Source: Bradyrhizobium sp. | Lineage (GTDB): Bacteria; Pseudomonadota; Alphaproteobacteria; Rhizobiales; Xanthobacteraceae | Length of the DNA: 64,000 bases | Direction: 5' to 3' | NCBI GenBank assembly: GCA_028290305.1 | Contig: JAQGKC010000303.1 | Coordinates: 1 to 64,000, forward strand | In this document: piece after piece, positions 9,009-21,121 of the stretch | Layout: each line of letters begins with the position of its first letter | Position numbering within the stretch: position 1 is the first letter of the stretch | Program-made: the position numbers and the translations under genes | The notes under the pieces: model-generated | Databases searched by the model: none | The model's input: the letters and a program-made list of their open reading frames with translations, nothing else | Told to the model about the DNA's origin: nothing

Positions 9009-11575
9009 GCATGGCTTCCGACCCCGTCCGCGGCAACCCTGGTGCATCGCTTGCCCTGCGCTACGCGTTGCGTGAATTGCGCAGTGGCTTGCGCGGCTTT
9101 TACGTTTTCATCGCCTGCATCGCACTCGGCGTGATGGCGATTGCCGGTGTCGGCTCGGTTGCGGCCAGCCTCGGCGAGGGACTGGCGCGCGAGGGCCGTA
9201 CCCTGCTTGGCGGCGACGTGGCCTTCTCGTTGATCCAGCGCGAAGCCAAGCCCGATGAGGTCGCGTTTCTGCGTTCACGCGGCGAAGTGTCCATCGCAGC
9301 GACCTTGCGTGTCATGGCACGCGCAGGCGACGGCCAGCTCGCATTGGTCGAACTCAAGGCGGTGGACGGCAACTATCCGATGCTGGGCGAGCTGACGCTC
9401 GCTCCCCGGATGCCGATGGCCGATCTGCTGGCCGAGCATGACGGCGCATTCGGCGCCGCGGTTGATTCGACCCTGCTGGCTCGGCTCGACCTCAAGATCG
9501 GCGACCGCGTCACCATCGGCAACGCGACCTTTCAAATCCGCAGCGTGGTCGACACCGAGCCGGACAAGCTGGCCGGCGGGGTCGGCTTCGGACCACGGTT
9601 CCTGGCCAGCGAAGCGGCCTTGCGCGCGACCGGGTTGTTGCAGCCCGGCAGCCTCGTGCGCTGGATCTATCGGGTAAAGCTGCCGGACACCGCGGCTGAC
9701 GATCGCGCCGTCACCGCATTGACGGATGATGCGAGAAACACCCTGCCCGAGGCCGGCTGGGAGATTCGCAGCCGCGGCAACGCCTCGCCGCAACTCGAGC
9801 GCACCATCAGCCGCTTCACCCAGTTTCTCACGCTGGTCGGCCTGGCCGCGCTGCTGGTCGGCGGCGTCGGCGTCGCCAACGCCGTCAAAAGCCATATCGA
9901 TCGCCGCCGCGACGTTATCGCGTCGTTCAAGGCGCTGGGCGCCACCGGCCGCGACGTCTTTACGATTTATCTGACGCAAGTGATCGTGCTCGCCACGATC
10001 GGCTCGGTGATCGGGCTTGCCGCCGGCGCGGCGCTGCCCTTCGTCATCGTCGGCGTGTTCGGCAAGCTGTTGCCGCTGCCGGTGGTGCCGGCGTTGCATC
10101 TTGGTGAACTGCTGTTGTCGTTCGTCTACGGCCTTCTCACCGCGCTTGCCTTCGGACTGTGGCCGCTCGGCCGCGTGCATGATGTGCCGGTGGCGGCGCT
10201 GTTTCGCGAAGCGGTGACCGGCGAATGGCATCGCCCGCGCTGGCGCTACCTCGCTTTGATGGCCGTGGTGATCGCATTGCTGATCGCGGTGGCGATCGGG
10301 CTCGCCTACGACAAGCGGGTCGCGGCCGTGTTCGTCGCATCCTCGGTCGTGGTGTTCGCATTGCTGCGCGGCATCGCCGCCGCCTTGATGGCGCTGGCGC
10401 GACGTTTGCCCAGAACGAACATCACCATGCTGCGGCTGGCGATCGCCAATATCTACCGGCCCGGCGCGCTGACGCCGTCGGTGGTGATGTCGCTCGGCCT
10501 CGGTCTGGCCGTGCTGGTCACGATCACCCAGATCGACGGCAATCTGCGGCGGCAATTCCTGGCGGCGCTGCCGGACCGCGCGCCATCGTTCTATTTCATC
10601 GATATCCCCACCACCGACGCCGACCGCTTTGGCGCGTTCCTCAAACAGACCGCGCCGCAATCGACCGTCGAGGACGTGCCTATGCTGCGCGGGCGCATCG
10701 TCGCGGCCCGCGGGGTCAAGGCGGAAGACCTCAAAGCCTCTTCCGACTCTGAATGGGTGCTGCAGAGCGACCGCGGCCTGACCTATACCGGTGAAATCCC
10801 CAGGGGTTCGAAGGTGGTCGAAGGCAAATGGTGGGGCGCCGACTATGACGGCCCGCCGCTGGTCTCGATGGAGAAGAAGATCGCCGACGGCCTCAAGCTC
10901 AAGATCGGCGACGAAATCGTCGTCAACATTCTCGGACGCGATATTCCGGCCACGATCAGCAACCTGCGCACGGTGGACTGGCAGAGCCTCGGCATCAATT
11001 TCGTGCTGGTGTTCTCGCCCAACGCCTTCAAGGGCGCGCCGCATACCCATATCGCGACGCTGACCGAGGCCCACCCCGACCCCACCGGCGACGCCCGGAT
11101 CGTCAAATCGGTGGCTGACGCATTCCCGACGGTGACGAGCGTGCGGGTTCGCGAGGCGCTGGAAACCATCGGCACGGTGGTAACCAATCTGGTACTGGCG
11201 ATCCGCGGCGCCAGCGCGGTCACCCTGATCTCTGCCATTCTGGTGCTGGGCGGAGCGCTCGCCGCCGGCCACCGCCATCGGGTCTATGACGCCGTCATCC
11301 TCAAAACCCTCGGCGCAACCCGGGCGCGGCTGCTCGGCGCCTATGCGCTGGAATATCTGATGATCGGCTTTGCCACCGCGATCTTCGGCGTGATCGCAGG
11401 CTCCATTGCCGCGTGGCTGATCGTCACCCGGCTGATGACGCTGAGCTTTATCTGGCAGGCTGGCAGCGCCGCTGGCGTGGTGGCGGCGGCGCTGATCGTC
11501 ACGGTCGGATTGGGGCTGGCCGGCACATTGCTGGCCCTGAACCAGAAGCCGGCCACCGTGCTGCGGAATTTGTGA
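9005..11575 (+). CDS. FtsX-like ABC transporter permease (YbbP-like)
   Basis: 856-residue inner-membrane permease with two FtsX-like membrane blocks. An N-terminal TM (about 30-50) and a periplasmic domain are followed by a TM cluster (about 275-425), a central pair of TMs (about 440-505), a second periplasmic domain and a C-terminal TM cluster (about 730-845). It overlaps the ATPase gene by 4 bp. The ATPase and permease appear to form a two-gene operon divergent from the TesA-like esterase. Substrate not known. Confidence 0.92.
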   Translation: MSMASDPVRGNPGASLALRYALRELRSGLRGFYVFIACIALGVMAIAGVGSVAASLGEGLAREGRTLLGGDVAFSLIQREAKPDEVAFLRSRGEVSIAATLRVMARAGDGQLALVELKAVDGNYPMLGELTLAPRMPMADLLAEHDGAFGAAVDSTLLARLDLKIGDRVTIGNATFQIRSVVDTEPDKLAGGVGFGPRFLASEAALRATGLLQPGSLVRWIYRVKLPDTAADDRAVTALTDDARNTLPEAGWEIRSRGNASPQLERTISRFTQFLTLVGLAALLVGGVGVANAVKSHIDRRRDVIASFKALGATGRDVFTIYLTQVIVLATIGSVIGLAAGAALPFVIVGVFGKLLPLPVVPALHLGELLLSFVYGLLTALAFGLWPLGRVHDVPVAALFREAVTGEWHRPRWRYLALMAVVIALLIAVAIGLAYDKRVAAVFVASSVVVFALLRGIAAALMALARRLPRTNITMLRLAIANIYRPGALTPSVVMSLGLGLAVLVTITQIDGNLRRQFLAALPDRAPSFYFIDIPTTDADRFGAFLKQTAPQSTVEDVPMLRGRIVAARGVKAEDLKASSDSEWVLQSDRGLTYTGEIPRGSKVVEGKWWGADYDGPPLVSMEKKIADGLKLKIGDEIVVNILGRDIPATISNLRTVDWQSLGINFVLVFSPNAFKGAPHTHIATLTEAHPDPTGDARIVKSVADAFPTVTSVRVREALETIGTVVTNLVLAIRGASAVTLISAILVLGGALAAGHRHRVYDAVILKTLGATRARLLGAYALEYLMIGFATAIFGVIAGSIAAWLIVTRLMTLSFIWQAGSAAGVVAAALIVTVGLGLAGTLLALNQKPATVLRNL

Positions 11576-11822
11576 CAAATTGAAGCGGCCCGTGCGGCAG
11601 GGTTAATAACGCGGTTTTGGACGGAAATCGCGTTGCAGAGCGACATTCAGCCGCGCATGGAAGCTTGCAGCGAATGTGCTAGTTTCCCACATACCAGCTT
11701 GGGTCAGACGCCGGTTTGATGACACAAAATTAATGTCAGCAAATAGCGGTATCTGGGATAGATTTCTTCCGGCGCCGCAAAACCCCTTTGCACTGCGCCG
11801 GACAACCAACGGGAATTCGACC

Positions 11823-12614
11823 ATGTCGGACCTAGACCGCAATTACGCTTCTCCTTTCGGCCGGGCCGCCGGGCGCACTGACGCCGCGACCGTCGACGCC
11901 GGTCTGCGCGCCTACATGCTGCGCATCTACAACTACATGAGTATCGGCCTCGCCATCACCGGCCTCGCCGCGATGGGCGTCTACATGGCGGCAGTGACCA
12001 CCGATCCGTCGGGCGCCGCTGCCAAGATCGGCAACGCCTTCCTGACGCCGTTCGGCTACGCGATGTTCGTGAGCCCCCTGAAATGGCTGTTCATCCTGGC
12101 ACCGCTGGCGATGGTGTTCGTGATCTCGGCCGGAATCAACCGGCTGCGGCCCGCGACCGCCCAGATGCTGTTCTGGGTGTTCTCGGCACTGATGGGCATT
12201 TCGCTGTCGTCGATCTTCCTGGTGTATACGCACACCTCGATCGTGCGGGTGTTCTTCATCACCGCGGCCACGTTCGGCGCGCTGAGCCTCTACGGCTACA
12301 CCACCAAGCGTGACATGACGGGCATTGGATCGTTCCTGTTCATGGGCCTGGTCGGCATCATCATCGCGAGCCTGGTCAATCTGTTCCTGGCCAGTTCTGC
12401 GCTGCAGTTCTTCATCTCCGTGATCGGCGTGCTGGTATTCGCAGGCCTCACCGCCTACGACACCCAGCGGCTGAAGAACGACTACATCTACGGCTATGCC
12501 TCGCAGGGCGGCGACATCGCGGAGCGTGCGGCGATCACTGGTGCGTTGTCGCTGTATTTGAACTTCATCAACCTGTTCACGCTGTTGCTGCAGTTGCTCG
12601 GTCAACGCGACTGA
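11823..12614 (+). CDS. BAX inhibitor-1 / YccA family membrane protein
   Basis: 263-residue integral membrane protein with about seven hydrophobic segments and the family ending FAGLTAYDTQRLKNDY followed by a last TM. The start chosen is MSDLDRNYASPFG; upstream in-frame residues are not protein-like. The role of bacterial family members (TMBIM/YetJ-like, possibly calcium leak or protease regulation) is unsettled. Followed by a strong terminator. Confidence 0.93.
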   Translation: MSDLDRNYASPFGRAAGRTDAATVDAGLRAYMLRIYNYMSIGLAITGLAAMGVYMAAVTTDPSGAAAKIGNAFLTPFGYAMFVSPLKWLFILAPLAMVFVISAGINRLRPATAQMLFWVFSALMGISLSSIFLVYTHTSIVRVFFITAATFGALSLYGYTTKRDMTGIGSFLFMGLVGIIIASLVNLFLASSALQFFISVIGVLVFAGLTAYDTQRLKNDYIYGYASQGGDIAERAAITGALSLYLNFINLFTLLLQLLGQRD

Positions 12615-12640
12615 TCGCTTCTGCCCCGCGGATGAATTCG

Positions 12641-12672
12641 AGCCCCGGCCTTGCGGCCGGGGCTTTTCTTTT
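12641..12672 (+). terminator. Rho-independent terminator after the BAX inhibitor gene
   Basis: A perfect 10-bp stem AGCCCCGGCC / GGCCGGGGCT with a TTGC loop is followed by TTTCTTTT, 26 bp after the stop codon. Confidence 0.9.
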
Positions 12673-12699
12673 GCCGAAAGCAAAAATAATCTCCGCCGC

Positions 12700-13248
12700 A
12701 TGTCCTCTCCCGAGATCAGGGCCGCCTCCACGGCCGACCTTCCTGCCATTACCGAAATCTACGATCACGCGGTTCGCTACGGCACCGCGACGTTCGAACT
12801 GATCCCGCCGGATCTGGCAGAGATGACGCGGCGCTTCACCGCGCTGATGGACGGCGGCTTTCCCTATCTCGTCGCAGCCCTTGAAGGCCGCGTGGTCGGC
12901 TATGCCTATGCAGGGGCCTACCGGCCGCGGCCGGCCTATCGCTTCACCGTGGAGAATTCGGTCTACCTGCAGCCTGCGATCCACCGGCGCGGAATCGGCA
13001 TGCAATTGCTGCAAAGGCTGATCACCGAGTCAGAGCAGCGCGGCTACCGGCAGATGATCGCGGTGATCGGCGATTCCGCCAACGCCGGATCAATTGGCGT
13101 GCACACGCGGTGCGGCTTTCAGATGATCGGCACCCATCCCGATGTCGGCTTCAAGTTCGGTCGCTGGCTCGACACCGTGATGATGCAGCGCGGGCTCGGC
13201 GACGGCGCCACGACGCTGCCTGCGGATGCGGACAGCTCGCCCGGCTGA
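12700..13248 (+). CDS. GNAT N-acetyltransferase, phosphinothricin/MnaT-like
   Basis: 182-residue cytoplasmic GNAT acetyltransferase. It begins EIRAASTADLPAITEIYDHAV; an acetyl-CoA-binding ENSVYLQPAIHRRGIGMQLL and a GFQMIGTHPDVGFKFGRWLD ending are typical of the phosphinothricin / methionine-sulfone acetyltransferase (YncA/MnaT/Pat) group. The natural substrate cannot be told from sequence. It has its own position after a terminator, followed by palindromic repeats. Confidence 0.88.
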   Translation: MSSPEIRAASTADLPAITEIYDHAVRYGTATFELIPPDLAEMTRRFTALMDGGFPYLVAALEGRVVGYAYAGAYRPRPAYRFTVENSVYLQPAIHRRGIGMQLLQRLITESEQRGYRQMIAVIGDSANAGSIGVHTRCGFQMIGTHPDVGFKFGRWLDTVMMQRGLGDGATTLPADADSSPG

Positions 13249-13285
13249 GAGCGCGCACTGCGGTTGCCCCGTCGTTTACGGTCAC

Positions 13286-13385
13286 CCTCCGCGGAAGCGG
13301 AGGGCCCAGTATTCCAGAACCTTCATGATTGACCATGAGCGCTCTGGAATACTGGTTCGCCCGGTCGAGCCGGGCGATGACGGCT
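13286..13385. repeat. intergenic palindromic repeat with 13-bp perfect arms
   Basis: Arms CCAGTATTCCAGA (13306-13318) and TCTGGAATACTGG (13343-13355) are perfect inverses. They are flanked by two small hairpins (CCCTCC-GCGGAAGC-GGAGGG and CGCCCGG-TCGAG-CCGGGCG). Same family as 6840-6882 and 29190-29222. It lies between two convergent genes and may terminate both. Confidence 0.75.
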
Positions 13386-13393
13386 GTGACGTG

Positions 13394-13765
13394 CTAAACC
13401 ACCGCCAGCTTGCGGTCGATCACCAGCAGCACGCGGTCGAGTTCATGGCCGCGACGCAGGATCAGCCCGGTCGCCGATATCACGCTGTAAATGCCCTGCT
13501 TGCGCGCGAGTCGCGGATCTTTTTCGATGCGGTAGATCGGTACTTCGGAAGCGCGGCGGAATACCGAGAACACCGCGCGGTCTTTCAGAAAGTCGATGGC
13601 ATAGTCGCGCCACTCGCCATCGGCGACCATGCGCCCGTACAGATTCAAAATGCGATTGAGTTCGAAACGATTGAACGTCACCAGGTTCGGCACAGCAACC
13701 GCAACGGCACTGCGTGCCGCTGCGCGATTCTCGCTTGGATCGGTTTCCTCCGAGATCGAACTCAT
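13394..13765 (-). CDS. DUF2794 domain-containing protein
   Basis: 123-residue alphaproteobacterial protein of unknown function. The conserved core FNRFELNRILNLYGRMVADG, EWRDYAIDFLKDRAVFSVFRR and IYRIEKDPRLARKQG fits DUF2794. The start at 13763-13765 is set by an excellent AGGAGAGG site 5 nt upstream. The frame stays open for another 102 codons upstream, but that part reads as a leader. The C-terminal half is basic and beta-rich. No functional partner nearby. Confidence 0.85.
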   Translation of the reverse strand: MSSISEETDPSENRAAARSAVAVAVPNLVTFNRFELNRILNLYGRMVADGEWRDYAIDFLKDRAVFSVFRRASEVPIYRIEKDPRLARKQGIYSVISATGLILRRGHELDRVLLVIDRKLAVV

Positions 13766-14074
13766 ACTGCCTCTCCTGTCATCTGAACGACATGATTGCG
13801 CCAACGGCGCGCCGCTGCAAGAGGGCCCGTGTCGCATGCGTCCAAATTGGCGCGGCTGATTGCCCGCGAACGCTGTCCGAGCCGAGAAATGCGCCGTCAC
13901 GGGATCGTTAGAGGAATCATAATGCTGCCCAACTTCCGCCCAGCGACCGCCCTTCTGAATTGCAAATAATGAGCCCTGCGTTGGCCCGGTCCTTTCGATG
14001 CCGGATTCCTCAGCCCCCAGCCCCCCGGGGTCGTCGGGATCGGGCCTGTTCGCAGGATAGTTTATCCCCATACT

Positions 14075-14104
14075 GGGCCAACGAAAGTTGGTCCTTTTCT
14101 TTTT
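14075..14104 (+). terminator. orphan plus-strand terminator-like hairpin
   Basis: GGGCCAAC-GAAA-GTTGGTCC (8-bp stem with one G-U pair and a GAAA tetraloop) is followed by the T-rich tail TTTTCTTTTT. No plus-strand gene ends upstream within 800 bp, so it may end an unannotated RNA. Confidence 0.5.
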
Positions 14105-14160
14105 GAGGCTGCTGGTTTTTCAATCGCCTCTGCGCGATACGATCATCAACAATGACAGCC

Positions 14161-14200
14161 GTCATTCCGGGGCGCGCGAAGCGCGAGCCCGGAATAACGA
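14161..14200. repeat. REP-like palindrome (GTCATTCCGG family)
   Basis: GTCATTCCGGGG outer arm, CGCGC-GAA-GCGCG inner hairpin, CCCGGAATAAC right arm. Same family as 21071-21110 and 47483-47526. It lies just after the DUF1223 stop on the minus strand and may act as a terminator. Confidence 0.7.
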
Positions 14201-14213
14201 GGCTAAGTTTAAT

Positions 14214-14978
14214 TTAGTGAAGCGACGTATAGGCCGCGCCGAGCATCGGGCCGGGCTTGTCGCGATTGCCGTCCTGGACATAAACCGCCGCGGCATCGAC
14301 TCCCTCGCGGGAGATATTTTCCAGCGGCACCGTCCAGCTGCCCGGACTGCCGTTCCAGTCGCCCACCTTGAGTACGTTGCGTACTACATTGTGATAGGTG
14401 ATCTCGCGGCCGCGATTTTCGCCGCGTCCGATCGAAATCGGCACCGCTTTCGAGACCGAGCAGATCCATACTTCGCCATGCATGGCGACGGGACCTCTGT
14501 TGGAAGCCGCGACCGAAACATTGATTTGCTTGCCGGTCACCGACATCGAGACCGGCACCGACATCACGCCATCGGCCTTTTTGGTTTCGCCGATCGCACC
14601 TTCGATGCCGGAGAGATCGCTGCCGATCACATGCACCGATCCGTTGACGACCACTTGCGGCGTGTAGACGTCGCGATCGCCGCGCATGTGGGAATAGGCT
14701 TTCTGCCGCGCACTGAACCGCGCATCTGCAAGCGTATCCTTCCAGCCCAGATAGTCCCAGTAATCGATCGGCATGCTCAACGCGATGATCGATGGATCCT
14801 TGGCCAGCTCACCGATAATTTTGTCGGCGGGCGGACATGACGAGCAGCCCTGCGACGTGAACAATTCTACCACAGCGCGTGGATCGGCATGAGCGGGGCG
14901 AATGATTGCAACAATCGCGCAGACGCCAAGGGTACCCGACCATCGCGAAATACAATTATAGGCCATCATCGCTGTCAT
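14214..14978 (-). CDS. DUF1223 thioredoxin-like secreted protein
   Basis: About 254 residues, with a hydrophobic export signal (YNCISRWSGTLGVCAIVAII, then AHA cleavage region) and the DUF1223 hallmark VVELFTSQGCSSCPPADK, a thioredoxin-fold CxxC motif. The C-terminal beta-rich half ends in VYVQDGN. Start uncertain: ATG at 14976-14978 is chosen, a GTG at 15006-15008 and an ATG at 14964-14966 are in frame. Probably periplasmic with a redox-like fold; substrate unknown. Confidence 0.87.
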   Translation of the reverse strand: MTAMMAYNCISRWSGTLGVCAIVAIIRPAHADPRAVVELFTSQGCSSCPPADKIIGELAKDPSIIALSMPIDYWDYLGWKDTLADARFSARQKAYSHMRGDRDVYTPQVVVNGSVHVIGSDLSGIEGAIGETKKADGVMSVPVSMSVTGKQINVSVAASNRGPVAMHGEVWICSVSKAVPISIGRGENRGREITYHNVVRNVLKVGDWNGSPGSWTVPLENISREGVDAAAVYVQDGNRDKPGPMLGAAYTSLH

Positions 14979-15125
14979 GCTGGGAAGGACATCCGGGGCT
15001 GTTAACACATCTGCTCTGCGGCACCTGATCGTGCCGGCCTTCGACGCGAGAAGGCGGCCCTTTCATAGGCCGCCTCCCCTTAACTCGCTACTCACTTCGC
15101 AGTGAGGCATCGATCACAATTCGCA

Positions 15126-17846
<2,721 letters not shown>

Positions 17847-18090
17847 GTGAGGCAATCCCAATTTATCGTTGTACCCGGCAAGGGTATTGGTAGGGTATCT
17901 TGGCACCGTCAGCGAGGCTTGGCCTGATGGCTTGCAGCGGCGGATCGTGTGCTGCATCAAGTTCCGGCTTATAGAACCTTTTAGAATCTTTCCAGTGGCC
18001 TCGCCACACCGACCATCGTCCCGCAGCAATGCGGCACCCATAAATTCTGAAGCGGTACCCACAGATTCCAGAGGGCTGTGAAAGGGAAAA

Positions 18091-18693
18091 ATGCGGCTCT
18101 CGGGACGGGGTGTCAGGTGCGTGCGGGGCGGCCGGGAGGTGTTCTCCGACCTCGATTTTGAAGCTTCCTCAGGCGAGGCGCTGGCCGTCACCGGTCCTAA
18201 TGGTGCAGGCAAAACCTCGTTGCTGCGGCTGATCGCCGGCCTGCTGGCGATGGCCGGCGGATCGATCGATCTCGAGGGCGGAGAGACGGAATTGACCCTG
18301 CCCGAACAGGCCCACTATCTCGGTCACCGCGACGCGCTGAAGCCCGCTTTGAGCGTGTTGGAAAACCTGTCGTTCTGGCGGGATTTTCTCGGCGGCAAGG
18401 CGGCGGACGCAACAGAAAGCCTCTGTGCAGTGGGGCTCGATCATGCCGCGCACCTGCCCGCGGCATATCTGTCGGCCGGACAGCGGCGGCGGCTTTCGAT
18501 CGCCCGGCTGCTGACGGCGCGACGGCCGATCTGGCTGCTGGATGAACCGACCTCGGCACTCGATGCCACCGGACAGAGCCTGTTTGCAGGTTTGATGAGC
18601 GACCACCTCGCGCGCGGCGGTCTGATCGTCGCGGCGACCCACGCGCCGCTGGGGGTGGCCGCGAAAGAGCTGCGGATCGGGGGTCTGTCGTGA
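18091..18693 (+). CDS. ccmA: heme exporter ATP-binding protein CcmA
   Basis: 200-residue ABC ATPase of the cytochrome c maturation system I, which powers release of heme-loaded CcmE from CcmCD. Walker A GPNGAGKT (residues 35-42), signature [15 protein letters not shown] and Walker [14 protein letters not shown] are intact. First gene of ccmA-B-C-D-G. Confidence 0.95.
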   Translation: MRLSGRGVRCVRGGREVFSDLDFEASSGEALAVTGPNGAGKTSLLRLIAGLLAMAGGSIDLEGGETELTLPEQAHYLGHRDALKPALSVLENLSFWRDFLGGKAADATESLCAVGLDHAAHLPAAYLSAGQRRRLSIARLLTARRPIWLLDEPTSALDATGQSLFAGLMSDHLARGGLIVAATHAPLGVAAKELRIGGLS

Positions 18694-18717
18694 GGGCCAA
18701 CGCCTCTCTCACCCCTG

Positions 18718-18741
18718 CCCCCTCCCCGCAAAGGGGAGAGG
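18718..18741. repeat. short hairpin inside the ccm operon
   Basis: CTCCCC-GCAAA-GGGGAG hairpin in the 73-bp gap between ccmA and ccmB, related to the CCTCTCCCC-type repeats seen elsewhere in the window. It may stabilise or attenuate the ccmA message. Confidence 0.5.
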
Positions 18742-18766
18742 GCAATCAGTGCTCGCGGCTTTTCGC

Positions 18767-19435
18767 ATGACCGCCCTTGCCGCGCTGATTCGACGGGACG
18801 TTAAAATCGCGCTGCGTGTCGGCGGCGGCGCGCTGATCGGCGTGCTGTTTTTTCTCACCGTGGTGGTGCTGATGCCGTTCGCGGTCGGACCCGATCTCGC
18901 GTTGCTGGCGCGGCTCGGCCCCGCGATTCTCTGGCTCGGCGCACTGCTCGCAAGCCTGCTCACCCTCGACCGGCTGTTCCTGGCGGACCACGAGGACGGC
19001 TCGCTCGACCTGATCGTGATGAGCCGGACGCCGCTGGAACTGGCTTGCGCCGCGAAAGCGCTGGCGCACTGGCTGGCCGCGGGAGTGCCGCTGATTATCG
19101 CCACACCGGTGCTGGGATTGTTGTTGAATCTGGATACGGCATCGACTTCAGCCGTGGCGCTGACGCTGCTGGCGGGCACGCCGGCCCTGACATTTACCGG
19201 CATGATCGGCGCAGCACTGGCCGTGACGCTGCATCGCGGCGGACTATTGCTGGCCGTGCTGGTGCTGCCGCTGTCGATCCCGGTGCTGATTTTCGGCGTG
19301 GCCGCGTCGGAAGCTGCGATCAGCGGATCGCTGTCGTTCGGAACCCCGTTTTCGATCCTGTGCGCGCTGTCGCTGATCAGTTTTGTGATCGGGCCGTTCG
19401 CCGCCGCCGCAAGCCTGCGTCACGGCCTGGATTAA
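18767..19435 (+). CDS. ccmB: heme exporter protein CcmB
   Basis: 222-residue membrane subunit partnering CcmA, with about six TMs. The start MTALAALIRRDVKIALRVGGG matches family N-termini; an in-frame GTG six codons upstream is possible. Conserved ARLGPAILWLGALLASLLTLDRLF follows. Located 73 bp after ccmA, past a small repeat hairpin. Confidence 0.95.
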   Translation: MTALAALIRRDVKIALRVGGGALIGVLFFLTVVVLMPFAVGPDLALLARLGPAILWLGALLASLLTLDRLFLADHEDGSLDLIVMSRTPLELACAAKALAHWLAAGVPLIIATPVLGLLLNLDTASTSAVALTLLAGTPALTFTGMIGAALAVTLHRGGLLLAVLVLPLSIPVLIFGVAASEAAISGSLSFGTPFSILCALSLISFVIGPFAAAASLRHGLD

Positions 19436-19529
19436 TGTCCGAATCGAGGCCGATCAACTCTGGCTGAGACGGGATGAAACCGCACAAGCCGCATTGTCTG
19501 CCGGAGCCGCAGCGATTATCAGGGACGCC

Positions 19530-20270
19530 ATGACGCTGACCGATCTCGCCAACCCCACCCGGTTCCTGACGCTGACCGCGCGCCTGTTGCCGTGGCTTGC
19601 GGCCGCCACTGTGGTTTTGCTCATGATCGGCCTCTATCAATCGGCGATGGCGCCCGACGACTACCAGCAGGGCGCCACCGTCAAGATCATGTTCATTCAC
19701 GTGCCCAACGCGTGGCTGTCGATGTTCGTCTGGGGCGTGATGAGCCTCGCCGCACTGGGCACGCTGGTGTGGCGGCATCCGCTGGCGGACGTCGCCGCCA
19801 AAGCCGCCGCCCCGATCGGTGCGGCCTTTACGTTTCTCGCACTGGTGACCGGCTCGCTGTGGGGACGGCCGATGTGGGGCACCTATTGGGAATGGGATGC
19901 GCGGCTGACCTCGGTTTTGATCTTGTTTCTGATGTATCTCGGCCTGATCGCGCTGTGGCGCGCCGTCGAGGATCCATCGCGCGCCGCGCGGGCCGCCGCG
20001 ATCCTGACGCTGGTCGGCGCGATCAATCTGCCGATCATCAAATTCTCGGTGGACTGGTGGAACACGCTGCATCAGCCGGCCTCGGTGTTCCGGATGGGCG
20101 GGCCGACGCTCGACCGCGCTTTTTTGGTTCCGCTGCTGGTGATGGCAGTGGCGTTTTCGCTGTTGTTCGTGACGCTGCATCTGGCGGCGATGCGCAACGA
20201 GATCCTGCGCCGCAGGGTGCGCGCCTTGCAGTTGATGCAAGTGACGCAAGCCAGCCAGCGCGCGGCGTGA
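19530..20270 (+). CDS. ccmC: heme ABC transporter permease CcmC
   Basis: 246-residue six-TM heme-handling protein that loads heme onto CcmE. The tryptophan-rich heme motif [13 protein letters not shown] (near residue 125) and flanking heme-ligand histidine regions ([16 protein letters not shown]) are present. The ATG at 19530 is chosen over an upstream TTG. Followed 4 bp later by ccmD. Confidence 0.96.
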   Translation: MTLTDLANPTRFLTLTARLLPWLAAATVVLLMIGLYQSAMAPDDYQQGATVKIMFIHVPNAWLSMFVWGVMSLAALGTLVWRHPLADVAAKAAAPIGAAFTFLALVTGSLWGRPMWGTYWEWDARLTSVLILFLMYLGLIALWRAVEDPSRAARAAAILTLVGAINLPIIKFSVDWWNTLHQPASVFRMGGPTLDRAFLVPLLVMAVAFSLLFVTLHLAAMRNEILRRRVRALQLMQVTQASQRAA

Positions 20271-20274
20271 ACCG

Positions 20275-20454
20275 ATGTCGCTTGGTCCTTATGCGTCCTT
20301 TATCGTGACCTCCTATATGCTGGTGACAGCCGTGGTGCTGATCCTGATTGCCTGGATCGCGATCGACTATCGCCGCCAGCGAGAACGCTTGCGCGAACTC
20401 GAAGCCAGCGGCGTTGTCAGGCGCTCCGGGCGCGGCGCGGCGGATATCCGATGA
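20275..20454 (+). CDS. ccmD: heme exporter protein CcmD
   Basis: 59-residue small membrane protein: [20 protein letters not shown], one TM to about residue 30, then a highly charged tail [14 protein letters not shown] typical of CcmD. It associates with CcmABC and is needed to release holo-CcmE. It starts 4 bp after ccmC and overlaps the next start (ATGA). Conservation of position and topology makes the call firm despite its size. Confidence 0.93.
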   Translation: MSLGPYASFIVTSYMLVTAVVLILIAWIAIDYRRQRERLRELEASGVVRRSGRGAADIR

Positions 20455-21065
20455 CCGAACCCGCTACATCTGGTCCCGAGACCTCAGGCGCATTGCCGCC
20501 GCAACGCCGGTCCTGGCTGTTGGCGCTGCCACTACTCGCGTTCGCCGCGCTGGCCGCGATCTTCTGGTTCAGGCTGGGCGACGGCGACCCGTCAAAGATC
20601 CCCTCCGCCCTGATCGGCCACCCGGCGCCGCAAACCGCGCTGCCGCCGCTCGAGGGCCTCGTCAACAACGGTGCACAGGTGCCCGGGCTCGATCCCGCAA
20701 CGTTCAAGGGCAAGGTCAGCGTCGTCAACGTCTGGGCATCGTGGTGCGTGCCGTGCCACGACGAAGCGCCGCTATTGACCGAGTTGGGTAAGGACAAGCG
20801 GCTGCAGCTCGTCGGCATCAACTACAAGGACGAGCCGGCAAACGCCCGCCGCTTTCTCGGCCGCTATGGCAACCCATTCGGCATTGTCGGCGTCGACGGC
20901 AACGGCCGCGCCGCGATCGAATGGGGCGTCTACGGCGTGCCAGAGACCTTCATCGTGGGGCGCGCAGGCACCATCGTCTACAAGATGGTCGGACCGGTGA
21001 CGCCCGAGACGATCGATACCGTGCTCAAGGCCGAGATCGACAAGGCGCTGAAGGCGGGGAGTTAG
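20451..21065 (+). CDS. ccmG: thiol:disulfide interchange protein CcmG (DsbE)
   Basis: 204-residue membrane-anchored periplasmic thioredoxin with an N-terminal TM (about residues 22-41), [11 protein letters not shown] active site and the cis-proline loop YGVPETF. It reduces apocytochrome c before heme attachment. It overlaps ccmD by 4 bp. ccmE, ccmF and ccmH are not in the window. Confidence 0.95.
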   Translation: MTEPATSGPETSGALPPQRRSWLLALPLLAFAALAAIFWFRLGDGDPSKIPSALIGHPAPQTALPPLEGLVNNGAQVPGLDPATFKGKVSVVNVWASWCVPCHDEAPLLTELGKDKRLQLVGINYKDEPANARRFLGRYGNPFGIVGVDGNGRAAIEWGVYGVPETFIVGRAGTIVYKMVGPVTPETIDTVLKAEIDKALKAGS

Positions 21066-21070
21066 GGGCC

Positions 21071-21110
21071 GTCATTCCGGGGCGATGCGAAGCATCGAAC
21101 CCGGAATGAC
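21071..21110. repeat. REP-like palindrome (GTCATTCCGG family)
   Basis: Perfect arms GTCATTCCGGG / CCCGGAATGAC with an inner CGATGC-GAA-GCATCG hairpin, between the convergent ccmG and ispZ genes. Probably serves as a bidirectional terminator. Confidence 0.75.
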
Positions 21111-21121
21111 GCAGAAGTTTC

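Larger units (their letters stand above)
13766..14213. other. 448-bp non-coding region with a structured segment
   Basis: No convincing gene. It holds the DUF2794 leader (minus strand) and a structured segment 13975-14104. In that segment CGTTGGCCC (13979-13987) is the exact inverse of GGGCCAACG (14075-14083), CCTGCG (13975-13980) of CGCAGG (14051-14056), and GGCCCG (13983-13988) of CGGGCC (14041-14046). It ends in a plus-strand terminator-like hairpin. It could encode a small RNA or hold a switch with alternative pairings. A REP-like palindrome follows at 14161-14200. Confidence 0.4.

Noticed and set aside
9275..11578. 767-codon minus-strand open frame opposite the FtsX-like permease
   Set aside because: Antisense shadow, Arg/His/Gln-rich and without hydrophobic order, opposite a clear membrane protein.
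13766..14071. 102-codon N-terminal extension of the DUF2794 frame
   Set aside because: A strong AGGAGAGG site sets the start at 13765 and the extension overlaps a structured non-coding segment.
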